Part shown: one piece after another, positions 14,125-20,714 of the stretch
Layout of the letters: every line of letters starts with the position of its first letter
Position numbering within the stretch: position 1 is the stretch's first letter
Origin: Brevundimonas sp. UBA4609
GTDB taxonomy: Bacteria; Pseudomonadota; Alphaproteobacteria; Caulobacterales; Caulobacteraceae
Length of the DNA stretch: 20,714 bases
Assembly (NCBI GenBank): GCA_002386585.1
Contig: DGIZ01000237.1
Coordinates: 1 to 20,714 of the forward strand
Reading direction: 5' to 3'
Position numbers and translations under genes: made by a program
Notes under the pieces: model-generated
Told to the model about the DNA's origin: nothing
What the model saw: the letters and a program-made list of their open reading frames with translations, nothing else
The model's database searches: none

Positions 14125-14640
14125 ATGGACCGCGCACAAAAAGCCGAGTCGATCGAATCGCTGAAGAGCGTGTTCGCCGACGCGGGCGCCGTGGTCGTGA
14201 CCCACAACCTGGGTCTGACCGTTGTGGAGATGGAAGACCTGCGTGGTCGCCTTCGTAAAGAAGGCGCCGCGTTCAAGGTGGTGAAGAACCGTCTGGCGCT
14301 CAAGGCGCTGGGCGTCGAGGAAGGCAGCGAGTACCATAGCCTGTTCAAGGGCCCCGTGGGCATCGCATACGCCGCCGATCCCGTCACCGCCGCCAAGGTC
14401 ACGGCCGAATTCGCCAAGGGCAACGACAAGTTCGTCATCCAGGGCGGTTTCATGGGCGACAAGGTTCTGGACGCCAAGGGCGTCGAGGCCCTGTCCAAGC
14501 TGCCGTCGCTGGACCAACTGCGCGGCAAGCTCATCGGCCTGCTGCAAGCTCCGGCGACCAAGGTTGCCGGCGTTCTGCAAGCGCCGGCCGGCCAGTTGGC
14601 TCGCGTCTTCAACGCGTACGCGACCAAAGACGCCGCCTAA
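14125..14640 (+). CDS. rplJ: 50S ribosomal protein L10
   Basis: L10 anchors the L7/L12 dimers to the ribosome and, as a complex with L12, represses its own mRNA. The 171-residue protein shows the N-terminal rRNA-binding domain (AQKAESIESLKSVFADAGAVVVTHNLGLTVVEMEDLRGRLRKEGAAFKVVKNRLALKAL). A C-terminal helix (LQAPAGQLARVFNAYATK) is where L12 dimers attach; alphaproteobacterial L10 usually carries three sites. ATG 14125 is preceded by CTGGAG. It is followed after 55 bases by rplL, which has its own strong ribosome site, as needed for the higher molar amount of L12. Confidence 0.98.
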   Translation: MDRAQKAESIESLKSVFADAGAVVVTHNLGLTVVEMEDLRGRLRKEGAAFKVVKNRLALKALGVEEGSEYHSLFKGPVGIAYAADPVTAAKVTAEFAKGNDKFVIQGGFMGDKVLDAKGVEALSKLPSLDQLRGKLIGLLQAPATKVAGVLQAPAGQLARVFNAYATKDAA

Positions 14641-14695
14641 GCCCCGTCATCTCTGCATATCTCTCTGAACCTCATCCTACCGAAGGAAGACTAAC

Positions 14696-15076
14696 ATGGC
14701 TGATCTCGCCAAAATCGTTGAAGAACTGTCGGCTCTGACCGTCCTGGAAGCCGCTGAACTGTCGAAGCTGCTGGAAGAGAAGTGGGGCGTTTCGGCCGCT
14801 GCTCCGGTCGCCGTCGCCGCTGTCGCCGGCGCCGCTGAAGCCGCTCCGGCCGGCGAAGAGCAAACCGAGTTCACCGTTGTCCTGGTTGACGGCGGCGACA
14901 AGAAGATCAACGTCATCAAGGAAGTCCGCGGCGTCCGCACCGACCTGGGTCTGAAGGAAGCCAAGGACCTGGTCGAAGGCGCTCCGCAGCCGGTCGTCGA
15001 GAACGTCTCGAAGCAAGCCGCTGAAGAGCTGAAGAAGAAGCTGGAAGAAGCCGGCGCCAAGGTCGAAATCAAGTAA
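14696..15076 (+). CDS. rplL: 50S ribosomal protein L7/L12
   Basis: L7/L12 forms the flexible ribosomal stalk that recruits translation GTPases. The 126-residue protein has the N-terminal dimerisation domain ([31 protein letters not shown]), an Ala/Val/Pro hinge (about 35-55) and the C-terminal factor-binding domain with [40 protein letters not shown] precedes the ATG. The gene uses more GCT/GCC Ala and CTG/GAA codons of the highly expressed class than its neighbours. A strong terminator follows, and rpoB is not found downstream in this window. Confidence 0.98.
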   Translation: MADLAKIVEELSALTVLEAAELSKLLEEKWGVSAAAPVAVAAVAGAAEAAPAGEEQTEFTVVLVDGGDKKINVIKEVRGVRTDLGLKEAKDLVEGAPQPVVENVSKQAAEELKKKLEEAGAKVEIK

Positions 15077-15125
15077 GATTTCGGAACTGGCCTCTGGATC
15101 TTCAGAGACAGCTTTCAAAGCGAAG

Positions 15126-15160
15126 CGGGTCGGAGGGAAACCTCCGGCCCGTTTTCTTTT
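15126..15160 (+). terminator. Rho-independent terminator after rplL
   Basis: An 11-bp stem (15126-15136 with 15141-15151, one T-G wobble) with a GAAA tetraloop is followed by TTTTCTTTT. It ends the rplJ-rplL transcript 50 bases after the stop. Confidence 0.93.
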
Positions 15161-15199
15161 GCGCCGAGCCGTGTCGGGCAAGCGCGGCAACAGGCGTGC

Positions 15200-15228
15200 G
15201 TGACGCGGGCGAGGTGGCGCGCTAATCT
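15200..15228 (+). promoter_or_regulatory. Candidate promoter of phhA
   Basis: GTGACG (15200-15205) and TAATCT (15223-15228) are 17 bases apart. The second lies within GCTAATCT, close to the GCTAnAwC extended -10 described for Caulobacter housekeeping promoters. The predicted start is near 15235, about 31 bases before phhA. Confidence 0.45.
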
Positions 15229-15265
15229 GCCCCGAAAGGCCATCAGAGCCGTGAGGAGCGTTCCC

Positions 15266-16141
15266 ATGTCCGACTTCGAGCACGTTTTCGAGCAGCCGCC
15301 GGAAGGCGCCGCCGCCGACTGGACCATCCCGCAGAACTGGTCCGACTATACCGAGGTCGAGCACCAGACCTGGAACACCCTGTACGAGCGGCAGATGAAG
15401 ATCCTGCCGGGCCGCGCCTGCGAGGCCTTCATGCGCGGCCTGGACGCTCTGGACCTGAACGCGGGCGGCATTCCCGACTTCGAGATCATCAACCCCAAGC
15501 TTCAGGCCCTGACCGGCTGGACCGTGGTCTGCGTGCCGGGACTGGTGCCGGACGAGGTCTTCTTCGACCACCTGGCCAACCGCCGCTTCGTCTCGGGCCA
15601 GTTCATCCGCAAGCCGGATCAACTGGACTATCTGCAGGAGCCGGACATCTTCCACGATGTGTTCGGCCACGTCCCGATGCTGACCGACCCCGACTTCGCC
15701 GCCTATATGGAGGCCTACGGCAAGGGCGGGCAGCGGGCGGCGTCGCTGGGGATGCTGCCGAATCTGGCGCGGCTTTACTGGTACACGGTCGAGTTCGGCC
15801 TGATGCAGGAGGCGGACGGCCTTCGCATCTATGGCGCGGGCATCGTGTCGTCGGCGACCGAGAGCGTCTTCAGCCTGGAAGATCCCTCGCCGAACCGCTT
15901 GGGCTTCGACCTGGAGCGGGTGATGAAGACCCTGTACCGCATCGACGACTTCCAGCAGGTCTATTTCGTCATCGACAGCATCGAGGCGCTGAAGACGGTG
16001 ACGTTGCAGGACTTCGGCCCCGTCTATGAGCGGCTGAAGGGCGCCGAGGCCTTGCCGATCGAAGCCGTCCTGCCGACGGACAAGGTGTTCACGCACGGCA
16101 CCCAGGCCTACGCCGCCAAGGGCGGGCGCTTCGCGGCATAG
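15266..16141 (+). CDS. phhA: Phenylalanine 4-monooxygenase
   Basis: A cytoplasmic non-heme iron enzyme that hydroxylates phenylalanine to tyrosine with tetrahydropterin and oxygen, the first step of phenylalanine breakdown. The 291-residue monomeric bacterial form lacks a regulatory ACT domain. The iron ligands His130 and His135 lie in DIFHDVFGHVP and Glu176 in YWYTVEFGL, the 2-His-1-carboxylate triad. Other conserved parts are EEHxxW-like VEHQTWNTLYERQ (31-43) and the pterin region GTGWTVVCVPGLVPDEVFFDHLANRRF-like segment at 84-108 (here ALTGWTVV). GGAG is 8 bases before ATG 15266. No pterin dehydratase (phhB) is adjacent, so the gene appears monocistronic, ending just before the foldback repeat. 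Confidence 0.96.
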   Translation: MSDFEHVFEQPPEGAAADWTIPQNWSDYTEVEHQTWNTLYERQMKILPGRACEAFMRGLDALDLNAGGIPDFEIINPKLQALTGWTVVCVPGLVPDEVFFDHLANRRFVSGQFIRKPDQLDYLQEPDIFHDVFGHVPMLTDPDFAAYMEAYGKGGQRAASLGMLPNLARLYWYTVEFGLMQEADGLRIYGAGIVSSATESVFSLEDPSPNRLGFDLERVMKTLYRIDDFQQVYFVIDSIEALKTVTLQDFGPVYERLKGAEALPIEAVLPTDKVFTHGTQAYAAKGGRFAA

Positions 16142-16153
16142 ACGGCGCGCACC

Positions 16154-16307
16154 TTCTCCCTCCCCTTTATGGGGAGGGTGGTCGCAGCGAAGCGGAGACC
16201 GGGTGGGGAGGGCCAGGCGACCCTGGCCTCGGCGCTTGAAACCTCTACCACCCCCACCCGGCCTCGCCTGACGGCTCAGCCACCCTCCCCATGAAGGGGA
16301 GGGAGAA
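16154..16307. repeat. 154-bp intergenic foldback (inverted-repeat) element
   Basis: The outer arms 16154-16181 and 16280-16307 are inverted copies, identical at 27 of 28 bases. Each arm itself contains a smaller palindrome, CCCTCCCC/GGGGAGGG. Inside them lie a perfect 10-bp inverted pair, CCGGGTGGGG/CCCCACCCGG (16199-16208 with 16252-16261), and a central hairpin, GGCCAGG/CCTGGCC (16211-16217 with 16222-16228). The sequence style matches dispersed GGGGAGGGTGG-type palindromes common between genes of Caulobacterales and relatives. It sits between phhA and the convergent phoX-type gene and could act as a bidirectional transcript end. Copy number cannot be judged from this window. Confidence 0.85.
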
Positions 16308-16521
16308 AAAACAGAGTCCAATTCGTCTGAATCGTCTGAAGCTCTCCTCTGCGGCGGCGCGGGGAGAAATCATCGCATGGGCGCAGGCGACAGTGTGAAA
16401 GCGCGGGTCTACGCGCGCCGACGCCGGAAATTTCCTGCGTTTGGACGGTGAGGGTGCGCTGACAGTCCTCTGTCCGTCACCCTCGGGACAGGCCCGACGG
16501 CGACAGTATGGGGGAAGGGCC
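16308..16521. other. Intergenic stretch with short repeats and a hairpin, no convincing gene
   Basis: The non-coding stretch between phhA and the phoX-type gene totals 380 bases, including the foldback repeat. This remaining part holds a 9-base tandem duplication, TCGTCTGAA (16323-16331 and 16332-16340), and a 24-codon open frame at 16377-16451. That frame is preceded by GGGGAG, and its product is very basic. A hairpin follows, with GAGGGTG/CACCCTC (16450-16456 with 16478-16484) outside GACAG/CTGTC (16461-16465 with 16470-16474). The small frame has no recognisable family and could be chance. The hairpin lacks a T tract on either strand. Confidence 0.4.
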
Positions 16522-17952
16522 TCAGGCCCTGAACCGCTCCCACGGGCCGGTGACGGCCAGGGTCATGCCGGGCGAGTAGAGGTTCACGAACATGGTCCGG
16601 CCGTCCGGCGCCCAGCAGACGCCGGCGAACTCGGTGTTCGACTCGTCGGCGTCGTGGCGCATGGCGTTGCGGGCGATGGCGTAGACGCGGCCGTCGGGGG
16701 TGACGCCCTTCACATGCTGGGTGCCGACCTGCTTGTCCTCGCAGCCGATGACGTGGCCGTTCGGGGCGATGGCGATGTTGTCGACATAATCCAGCACGGC
16801 GCGGTCGCCCGCCTCGACGAACAGCTCCAGCATGCCCGGTTGGCTCGCCTCGTCCGACTGGCCCTCGCGCGGGCTGGGGACGTAGCGCATGATCTGGCCG
16901 TGGCGGCCGACGCCGCCCGAGGTGCAGGTGAAAAAGAGGTGATCGCCCGCCCAGTGGACGCCTTCGCCGCGCGCGAAGATCGCCGCGCCCGAGGCGTGGC
17001 CGCGCAGGGACAGGTCGCCGTCGGGGCTTTCGACGTGATCCAGATCGACCCAGCGCACGGCCAGGCGCTGGCCTTGGCGCCACAGGACGTCGTTCCAGTT
17101 GCGGGTGTCGCCGCGCGCCTGATCGACCAGCGCCAGAGCCTGAAGGCGGCCGCCCGCGTGCAGGCGGCGCGGGTCGGTCGGCAGGTAGCGGTAGAAGAGG
17201 CTCTCGGCCGTGTCCTCGGTCATGTAGACGACGCCGGTGCGCGGATCGATGCAGGCGGCCTCGTGCTTGAAGCGGCCCATGGCGCGGATCGGGGTGGGAT
17301 CGACCAGGCCGGTGGCGCGCGACGGCACCTCGAACACCCAGCCATGGTCCTGGGGCAGGCCGTCCTTCGTCCCGGCGACGATCTCCTCGCAGCTCAGCCA
17401 CGAGCCCCAGGGAGTGACGCCCCCGGCGCAGTTGACCGCCGTGCCGCCCAGGCTGAGGTGCTGGCGCTCGGTGCGGCCGGTCCTGAGGTTGTAGACGACG
17501 GTGGTCGTGCCGCCGCCCAGCGGAGCGACCGCGCCGGTCTCATCGGGATAGACGCCATAGACGCGGGCGCGATCCAGATCGCCGACCAGTCGGTGGTTGG
17601 CGCCCCAGGCGCTGGCGTTGAATTCCAGCGGATTGACCTCGTGGTTGCGGACCAGGATCACCCGGTCCTCGTCCAGTCCGAAACAGCCCATGCCGTCGAA
17701 CTTGTCGGGGGTCAGCAGGCCGTCGGCCATGGTCTCGCCCGCCTGGGACACCACGCGGTAGGAGAAGTCCTCGGGCAGGTCCAGCAGGCCGTAAGGGTCG
17801 GCCTTCATCGGGCCGTAGCCGAACACCTCGTTGCGTGAGGGGCCGTCGACGAAGCCGCCCGGCTCGGCGGCCATGGCCTGGGCGCGTTTGGCGTAACCCG
17901 ACAGGGCGAGGGCGGCGGCGGAGGCCATGAAGGCGCGGCGTGAAGCGATCAT
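16522..17952 (-). CDS. phoX: Tat-exported PhoX/DUF839-family protein, probable alkaline phosphatase
   Basis: A 476-residue protein of the PhoX-like DUF839 family; characterised members are calcium/iron-dependent periplasmic phosphatases induced by phosphate starvation. Residues 1-27 are a twin-arginine signal (SRRAF at 4-8, hydrophobic stretch, AQA before MAAEPGG), so the folded protein is exported by Tat. Family segments include VRNHEVNP, GTAVNCAGGVTPWGSWLSCEE, MGRFKHEAACIDPRTGVVYMTEDT and PNGHVIGCEDKQVGT, rich in the acidic ligands and Cys of the metal cluster. The overall beta-propeller pattern fits. ATG 17952 has no clear ribosome site. A double PHO-box-like array lies 23 bases upstream. 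Enzymatic activity is inferred; some DUF839 proteins have unknown roles. Confidence 0.85.
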   Translation of the reverse strand: MIASRRAFMASAAALALSGYAKRAQAMAAEPGGFVDGPSRNEVFGYGPMKADPYGLLDLPEDFSYRVVSQAGETMADGLLTPDKFDGMGCFGLDEDRVILVRNHEVNPLEFNASAWGANHRLVGDLDRARVYGVYPDETGAVAPLGGGTTTVVYNLRTGRTERQHLSLGGTAVNCAGGVTPWGSWLSCEEIVAGTKDGLPQDHGWVFEVPSRATGLVDPTPIRAMGRFKHEAACIDPRTGVVYMTEDTAESLFYRYLPTDPRRLHAGGRLQALALVDQARGDTRNWNDVLWRQGQRLAVRWVDLDHVESPDGDLSLRGHASGAAIFARGEGVHWAGDHLFFTCTSGGVGRHGQIMRYVPSPREGQSDEASQPGMLELFVEAGDRAVLDYVDNIAIAPNGHVIGCEDKQVGTQHVKGVTPDGRVYAIARNAMRHDADESNTEFAGVCWAPDGRTMFVNLYSPGMTLAVTGPWERFRA

Positions 17953-17974
17953 GCCCCGTGCTTACGAGCGGCGC

Positions 17975-18014
17975 ATTACGGTCCGATGACGGCGGCTTGA
18001 CCGCAGCGTGACGC
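17975..18014 (-). promoter_or_regulatory. Double PHO-box-like array upstream of phoX-type gene
   Basis: On the minus strand GTCAC (18012-18008), GTCAA (18001-17997), GTCAT (17990-17986) and GTAAT (17979-17975) recur at exactly 11-base spacing. PhoB binds direct repeats of CTGTCAT-like units with an 11-base period, and PhoX genes are classical PhoB targets. Four units equal two adjacent boxes. The proximity to the ATG (23 bases) implies a very short leader or a leaderless mRNA. Confidence 0.75.
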
Positions 18015-18043
18015 GGGCTGCGGCCGATGGTCCTGCCTGGGGA

Positions 18044-19378
18044 TCAGACCCGCTGGAACGGATAAAAGCCGCCGCCGAGGTTCAGGATCTGCGTCAGCTC
18101 GTCAAGCGCGCCGCGCGTCTCGTCCAGCAGGGAGGGATCGGCCAGGTCGTGCGCCGTCAGGCTGTCGCGATACCAGCGGCGGCCCCAGTCGGACAGGCGG
18201 GCGTGAAGGGCGTCGGTCAGGCGCATGGCGGGGTTGGTCGCCGCCAGCTCGGCCTCGGTTAGGACGACCCTGAGACGGAGACAGGCGGGGCCGCCCCCGT
18301 TCCTCATCGACTGGCGCACGTCGACGTATTCGACATGGCCGATCGGGCCGTTGGAGGCGGCGAGGCTCTGCGCCACCGCGTGGCTGCGCGGGTTGTCCCG
18401 CGTCTCGGTCGGGCAGATCAGGGTCAGGCGGTCCTGCCCCGGAACCCGGATCAGCATGGAGTTGAACAGATAGGAGCTGATGGCGTCGGCCAGCGGCAGG
18501 TCGGCGGCCGAGACCTCGACGAACTGCGGCTCGAAGCCGACGGCGGCGGCGCGGATGGCGGCCTTGGTCGCCTCCGTGTCTTCGAACGCCAGCTCATGGA
18601 AGAAGAGGGTGTCCAGCGCGCCGACGCAGACCACGTCGTTGTGGAAGGTGCCGCCCGCGATGGCGACCTTGCCCTGACGGGCCAGGACGGCGCCGGACGC
18701 TTCGTGGCGGCGCATGATCGCCTCGGACGCCTCGCGTGTCTGGCGGGCGGGGTAGGGGCCGTCCCAATGCTCCCAGGCCTCGCGGCCCCAGACCATCAGA
18801 TTGACGCCCGCCTCGCCGTGATCGCGGCACAGGCGGACGTGGTTGGCCGCCCCTTCGTCCGCCAGATGGGCGACCGAGGGCAGGGCGTCGTGGACGGCGA
18901 AGCGGCGGGCGTCGGAGAAGAGGGCGTCTAGCGCGCGCCTGGTCTGATCGTGCTCCAGGCTGCGGTGCAGGTTGGTGATCAGGTTGGCGGGGGTGAAGTG
19001 GACGCGGCCGTCGGCGGCGTCGGCGCTGGGCGTCACCGTGGCGGCGTTGGCGGCCCACATGGGCGAGGCCGAACAGGCGGCGGCGGCGAAGGAGGGCGCG
19101 TCCTTCCACGCGCGTTCCAGCACCTGGGCGTCGGAGCCCGAGAAGCCGAGGTCGCGCAGGAAGGGGATGTTCGGCCGCTCGTGCGGAGGCAGGACGAATT
19201 GGGGCAGGCCCAGGTCGGCCAGGGTCTTCATCTTGTCGAGGCCCTGCAGCACCGCCGCGCGCGGGTTCGACGCCTCGCCCTTGTTCAGGCTGGACGCCAG
19301 ATTGCCCGGCGACAGGCCGGCGTAGGAGTGCGTCGGCCCGATCAGGCCGTCGGCGTTGGCCTCGACAGCGGAAATCAT
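18044..19378 (-). CDS. astB: N-succinylarginine dihydrolase
   Basis: AstB is the second enzyme of the arginine succinyltransferase pathway. It hydrolyses N2-succinylarginine to succinylornithine, two ammonia and CO2 in the cytoplasm. The 444-residue length equals the family norm. The N-terminus EANADGLIGPTHSYAGLSPGNLAS and the catalytic Cys366 in NGGGPACLRLRVVLT and His246 in GGTFHNDVVCVG are conserved amidinotransferase-fold features. Its ATG (19378-19376) overlaps the TGA of astD in an ATGA, so the pair is translationally coupled. It is transcribed from the right. The phoX-type gene follows 91 bases later on the same strand but has its own regulatory array. Confidence 0.97.
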   Translation of the reverse strand: MISAVEANADGLIGPTHSYAGLSPGNLASSLNKGEASNPRAAVLQGLDKMKTLADLGLPQFVLPPHERPNIPFLRDLGFSGSDAQVLERAWKDAPSFAAAACSASPMWAANAATVTPSADAADGRVHFTPANLITNLHRSLEHDQTRRALDALFSDARRFAVHDALPSVAHLADEGAANHVRLCRDHGEAGVNLMVWGREAWEHWDGPYPARQTREASEAIMRRHEASGAVLARQGKVAIAGGTFHNDVVCVGALDTLFFHELAFEDTEATKAAIRAAAVGFEPQFVEVSAADLPLADAISSYLFNSMLIRVPGQDRLTLICPTETRDNPRSHAVAQSLAASNGPIGHVEYVDVRQSMRNGGGPACLRLRVVLTEAELAATNPAMRLTDALHARLSDWGRRWYRDSLTAHDLADPSLLDETRGALDELTQILNLGGGFYPFQRV

Positions 19379-20714
19379 GCGCGCAAGCCCTTGATCTCGC
19401 TTTCGATGTTCTTGACCGAACCGGCCTCGAAGCTGGCGACCGGATAGGCGCAGTAGTCGGCGGCATAGTAGGCGCTGGGACGGTGGTTGCCGCTGGCTCC
19501 CAGCCCGCCGAAGGGCATGTCGCCCGCCGCGCCCGTGGTCGGACGGTTGAAGTTCACCACGCCCGCGCGGATGCGGTTGATGAAGCGACCCCAGTTCTTC
19601 GCGTCGTCGCTGACCAGACCGGCCGACAGGCCGTATTTGGTGGCGTTGGCGGCGGCGATGGCGGCGTCGAAGGTCGGGACGCGCAGCACCTGCAGGAAGG
19701 GGGCGAACATTTCCTCATCCTCGACCGCGACGCCGGTGACGTCGATGATCGCAGGCTTCACGAAGGCGCCGGGCAGGTTGTCGATCGGGTCTGAGGCGCG
19801 GATGACCTTGGCGCCCGCGTCGATGCGTTGTTGCAGGGCGGCGAGAGCGGCGCTGGCGGCCTTCTCCGAGATCAGCGGCCCGGCGTAGGGCTCGGGGTCG
19901 CTGTCCCACGGGGCGAAGTTCAGGCGGTCGGACAGGGCCGCCACGGCCTCGACGATGGCGTCGCCCTGGGCGCCTTCCGGCACGATCAGGCGGCGCGCGC
20001 AGGAGCAGCGCTGGCCGGTGGTGACGAAGGCGGACTGAACCACGATGCCCGCCACGGCCTCGGCGTCGGCGGCGTCCCAGACGACCAGCGGGTTGTTGCC
20101 GCCCAGCTCCAGCGCCAGGATGACGTGCGGGTCATCGGCGAACTTGCGCCGGAAATGCGCGCCCGCCGCGCCCGAGCCGGTGAACATCAGGGCGTCGATC
20201 GGCTGGTCCAGCAGGGCCGCGCCAGTGTCGCGCCCGCCTTGCACCATGTTGAACACGCCCTTGGGCAGGTCGGCGGCGTCCAGGCATTCGGCCATCAATT
20301 GGCCGGTCAGGGGCGTTTCTTCGGAGGGCTTGAACACGACCGTATCGCCGGCCAGCAGGGCCGGGACGATGTGGCCGTTGGGCAGGTGGCCGGGGAAGTT
20401 GAACGGGCCGAGCACAGCCGAGACGCCGTGCGGGCGGTGACGCAGGACGGCGCGGCCGAAGGCGGTGTCGTTCGACCGCTCGCCGGTGCGCTCGTCATAG
20501 GCGCGGATCGAGATGTCGACCTTGCCCGCCATTGAGGCCAGTTCAGTCTTCGTCTCCCACAGGGCCTTGCCGGTCTCGCGGCTGATGGCCTCGGCCATTT
20601 CAGGGGCGCGGTCTTTCAGGACGGCCTGATAGCGTTTGACCGCGTCGATGCGGTCCTGGCGCGGGCGGTCGGCCCAGTCGGGGAAGGCAGAGCGGGCGGC
20701 CTCGACGGCGGCGC
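19375..20714 (-). CDS. astD: N-succinylglutamate 5-semialdehyde dehydrogenase (N-terminus beyond the right edge)
   Basis: AstD oxidises succinylglutamate semialdehyde to succinylglutamate with NAD+, the fourth step of the arginine succinyltransferase pathway. About 445 residues are visible of an expected 480-490. The frame stays open to the right edge, so the start lies outside the window. An internal ATG at 20598 is not the start, because the preceding codons encode the typical AARSAFPDWADRPRQDRI segment. Aldehyde dehydrogenase landmarks are SRETGKALWE, FNFPGHLPNGH, the catalytic Glu in LELGGNNP, and the catalytic Cys in TTGQRCSCARRL. AstA and AstC would be expected upstream, beyond the window. 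Confidence 0.96.
   Translation of the reverse strand, partial: AAVEAARSAFPDWADRPRQDRIDAVKRYQAVLKDRAPEMAEAISRETGKALWETKTELASMAGKVDISIRAYDERTGERSNDTAFGRAVLRHRPHGVSAVLGPFNFPGHLPNGHIVPALLAGDTVVFKPSEETPLTGQLMAECLDAADLPKGVFNMVQGGRDTGAALLDQPIDALMFTGSGAAGAHFRRKFADDPHVILALELGGNNPLVVWDAADAEAVAGIVVQSAFVTTGQRCSCARRLIVPEGAQGDAIVEAVAALSDRLNFAPWDSDPEPYAGPLISEKAASAALAALQQRIDAGAKVIRASDPIDNLPGAFVKPAIIDVTGVAVEDEEMFAPFLQVLRVPTFDAAIAAANATKYGLSAGLVSDDAKNWGRFINRIRAGVVNFNRPTTGAAGDMPFGGLGASGNHRPSAYYAADYCAYPVASFEAGSVKNIESEIKGLRA

Noticed and set aside
14672..16321. A 549-codon open frame on the minus strand across rplL, phhA and the foldback repeat
   Set aside because: It is antisense to two clearly recognised genes. 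Its first part (SPSPSWGGW-like) is simply the translated foldback repeat. High GC makes long spurious frames common here.
16450..16484. Hairpin near the end of the phoX-type gene as its terminator
   Set aside because: The stem is interrupted and neither strand has a T run after it; kept only as a structural observation.
16441..17838. A 465-codon open frame on the plus strand opposite the phoX-type gene
   Set aside because: It is rich in Gly/Ala/Arg/Gln, as expected of the reverse complement of a high-GC gene, has no recognisable domain, and the opposite strand holds a full Tat-exported family member.
1..20714. Mobile elements, CRISPR arrays, phage genes or a secretion/defence system
   Set aside because: No transposase, integrase, direct-repeat array or defence-family protein is visible; all substantial genes fit housekeeping, respiratory, phosphate or amino-acid functions.

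Overview
This window is chromosomal DNA of high GC content and dense coding. It most likely comes from an alphaproteobacterium of the Caulobacterales, and Brevundimonas or a close relative is my best guess. That placement is inference, based on alphaproteobacterial-looking RplL, SecE and NusG, a family of GGGGAGGG-type intergenic foldback repeats, and promoter styles. I found no phage, insertion sequence, CRISPR array or obvious recent island. Most genes are recognisable housekeeping or respiratory genes.

Layout: (1) 1-5180 holds a complete cytochrome bd locus. cydD-cydC (assembly ABC transporter; cydC runs off the left edge) is divergent from cydA-cydB-cydX (oxidase, including the 39-residue CydX subunit), and a perfect FNR box lies between them. 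(2) 5181-7898 is an oxygen-response cluster: ompW, an FNR-type regulator with the four-cysteine pattern of a [4Fe-4S] oxygen sensor, a small GNAT-like gene, and a PPOX-family flavin-fold protein with a second, near-perfect FNR box upstream. A weaker FNR-like site precedes ompW. The regulator and its probable targets therefore lie within about 6 kb. (3) 8037-10455 is the translation/transcription block tRNA-Trp, secE, nusG, rplK, rplA, with two clear terminators. (4) 10489-13785 separates the two ribosomal-protein blocks. It holds a divergent NAD(P)-binding protein/HxlR regulator pair, then a phosphate-transport unit (DUF47 accessory protein, Pit permease) whose stop codon overlaps the start of a Nudix hydrolase. 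(5) 13786-15160 is rplJ-rplL behind a long structured leader, probably the L10 autoregulatory leader. A strong terminator follows rplL, and rpoB does not follow within the window. (6) 15200-16141 is phhA (phenylalanine 4-hydroxylase). (7) 16154-16307 is a 154-bp inverted-repeat element. (8) 16522-20714, on the minus strand, holds astD (cut by the right edge) and astB of the arginine succinyltransferase pathway. Next is a Tat-exported PhoX/DUF839-type protein preceded by four GTCA-like units at exact 11-bp spacing, which looks like a double PHO box.

Two regulatory themes stand out: an FNR-controlled microoxic respiration module at the left, and phosphate-related functions at 11674-13785 and 16522-18014. 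Nothing here is convincingly an entirely new system. The points most worth following are regulatory architecture: one FNR box placed at -41.5 for both divergent cyd promoters, the PHO-box array, the L10 leader folds, the translationally coupled Nudix gene and the foldback repeat.
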